A stretch of 5,488 bases of DNA, taken from NCBI GenBank assembly GCA_026397895.1, contig JAPLTZ010000108.1, positions 1 to 5,488 on the forward strand, written 5' to 3'. Below are positions 5,118-5,488 of the stretch, in pieces; positions within the stretch are counted from its first letter, which is position 1, and the number at the start of each line of letters is the position of its first letter. A program made the position numbers and the translations under genes. This stretch comes from Verrucomicrobiota bacterium (GTDB lineage Bacteria; Verrucomicrobiota; Verrucomicrobiia; Limisphaerales; JAFMIX01). The notes under the pieces were generated by a model. That model did not search any database. It had not been told where the DNA came from and saw nothing but the letters and a program-made list of their open reading frames with translations.

Positions 5118-5488
5118 TCAAGTTTTCGCCCGTTGCCGCTGCGCCTCGTAGAAAAATACCGCCGCCGCCGCGCCGACGTTGAGGGAATCCACGCCGTTCG
5201 CCATCGGAATCGCCACCGCCTCGTCGCACGCCGCCAGCACGGCGGGAGAAATCCCGTGACCTTCGCTGCCGAAGATGAGGCAGCAGTCGCCGGCAAGATT
5301 CGCCAGCGTCAGCGTCTTGCCGCTCGCATGCGGATGCGCCGCGATGCTCCGCACACCGTGCGCCCGCAAGTCGTGGAGCGTTTGCACCAGCGTCAATCCG
5401 GCTTCGTCGCGGCGGCGGGGTTGAGTCGGGTCGGCGAGTTTGCCGCGCTGCTGGGTGACCTCGAAGACCGGCAGTTGGAAAATCGTCC
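5118..5488 (-). CDS. SpoU/TrmH-type RNA 2'-O-ribose methyltransferase (C-terminal part)
   Basis: The reading frame stays open from the stop (5118-5120) to the right window edge, so the gene is truncated by the window and not by a mutation. About 122 C-terminal residues are visible. SpoU (SPOUT, trefoil-knot) enzymes methylate ribose 2'-OH in tRNA or rRNA using S-adenosylmethionine. IFGSEGHGIS (visible residues about 71-80) is the second SpoU motif. IPMANGVDSLNVGAAAAVF (about 93-111) followed by YEAQRQR is the third, with the SLNV knot that binds the cofactor. The IFQLPVFEV near the visible start fits the 'G-x-LPV' region after motif 1. A TTG at 5396 could be mistaken for a start but lies within the domain. 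Visible residues do not distinguish the tRNA (TrmH) and rRNA (RlmB) subfamilies. It converges on the glycosyltransferase with 52 bp between stop codons. Confidence 0.92.
   Translation of the reverse strand, partial: TIFQLPVFEVTQQRGKLADPTQPRRRDEAGLTLVQTLHDLRAHGVRSIAAHPHASGKTLTLANLAGDCCLIFGSEGHGISPAVLAACDEAVAIPMANGVDSLNVGAAAAVFFYEAQRQRAKT

Noticed and set aside
5118..5396. methyltransferase as a complete 92-residue gene starting at TTG 5396
   Set aside because: The frame remains open to the window edge, and the upstream residues include an LPV segment typical of SpoU proteins, so the TTG is internal and the gene continues off the window.

Overview
The window is GC-rich bacterial chromosome. 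Tightly packed genes are separated by short-period repeats of the kind scattered through the intergenic DNA of Verrucomicrobiota (Pedosphaera/Limisphaerales-like) and related environmental bacteria. That affiliation is an inference from three things: repeat style, the lack of Shine-Dalgarno sequences, and gene character. No rRNA or marker gene fixes the taxon.

Layout. Positions 1-315 hold no convincing gene. They are a string of repeat modules: a dyad at 11-53, a second dyad at 75-130, and a three-unit 10-bp tandem repeat at 155-184. These are followed by a displaced copy of the end of the downstream helicase gene (198-267). Next, on the + strand, comes a compact toxin-antitoxin-like pair: an unrecognised 61-residue basic protein (316-501), overlapped by a PIN-domain ribonuclease-type toxin starting at TTG (485-898). 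Facing it on the - strand is a complete Rep/UvrD/PcrA-type DNA helicase (935-2968). Upstream of the helicase, also on -, is a site-2-protease-like M50 membrane metalloprotease with a C-terminal double zinc ribbon (3075-4013). A 92-bp divergent spacer separates it from a + strand family 2 glycosyltransferase with a membrane-anchored C-terminus (4106-5065). A 9-bp-period repeat with terminal dyad (5064-5115) sits between that gene and a convergent SpoU/TrmH-type RNA 2'-O-ribose methyltransferase. The methyltransferase runs off the right edge (5118-5488, - strand).

The most interesting structure is at the left. The last ~70 bp of the helicase gene (931-1000) recur at 198-267 in the same orientation, with 65 of 70 positions identical by hand alignment. 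The PIN toxin-antitoxin pair lies exactly between the copies. This is the geometry left when a small element inserts at the 3' end of a gene, restores the end, and displaces the old one. The second striking point is a five-unit heptad repeat (2712-2746) inside the helicase reading frame. It adds about 12 residues between two conserved helicase motifs without breaking the frame.

The genes do not form an obvious single pathway. Helicase, membrane protease, glycosyltransferase and RNA methyltransferase look like ordinary chromosomal genes, and the PIN pair looks like an accessory insertion among them. I see no tRNA, rRNA, CRISPR array, transposase or integrase.
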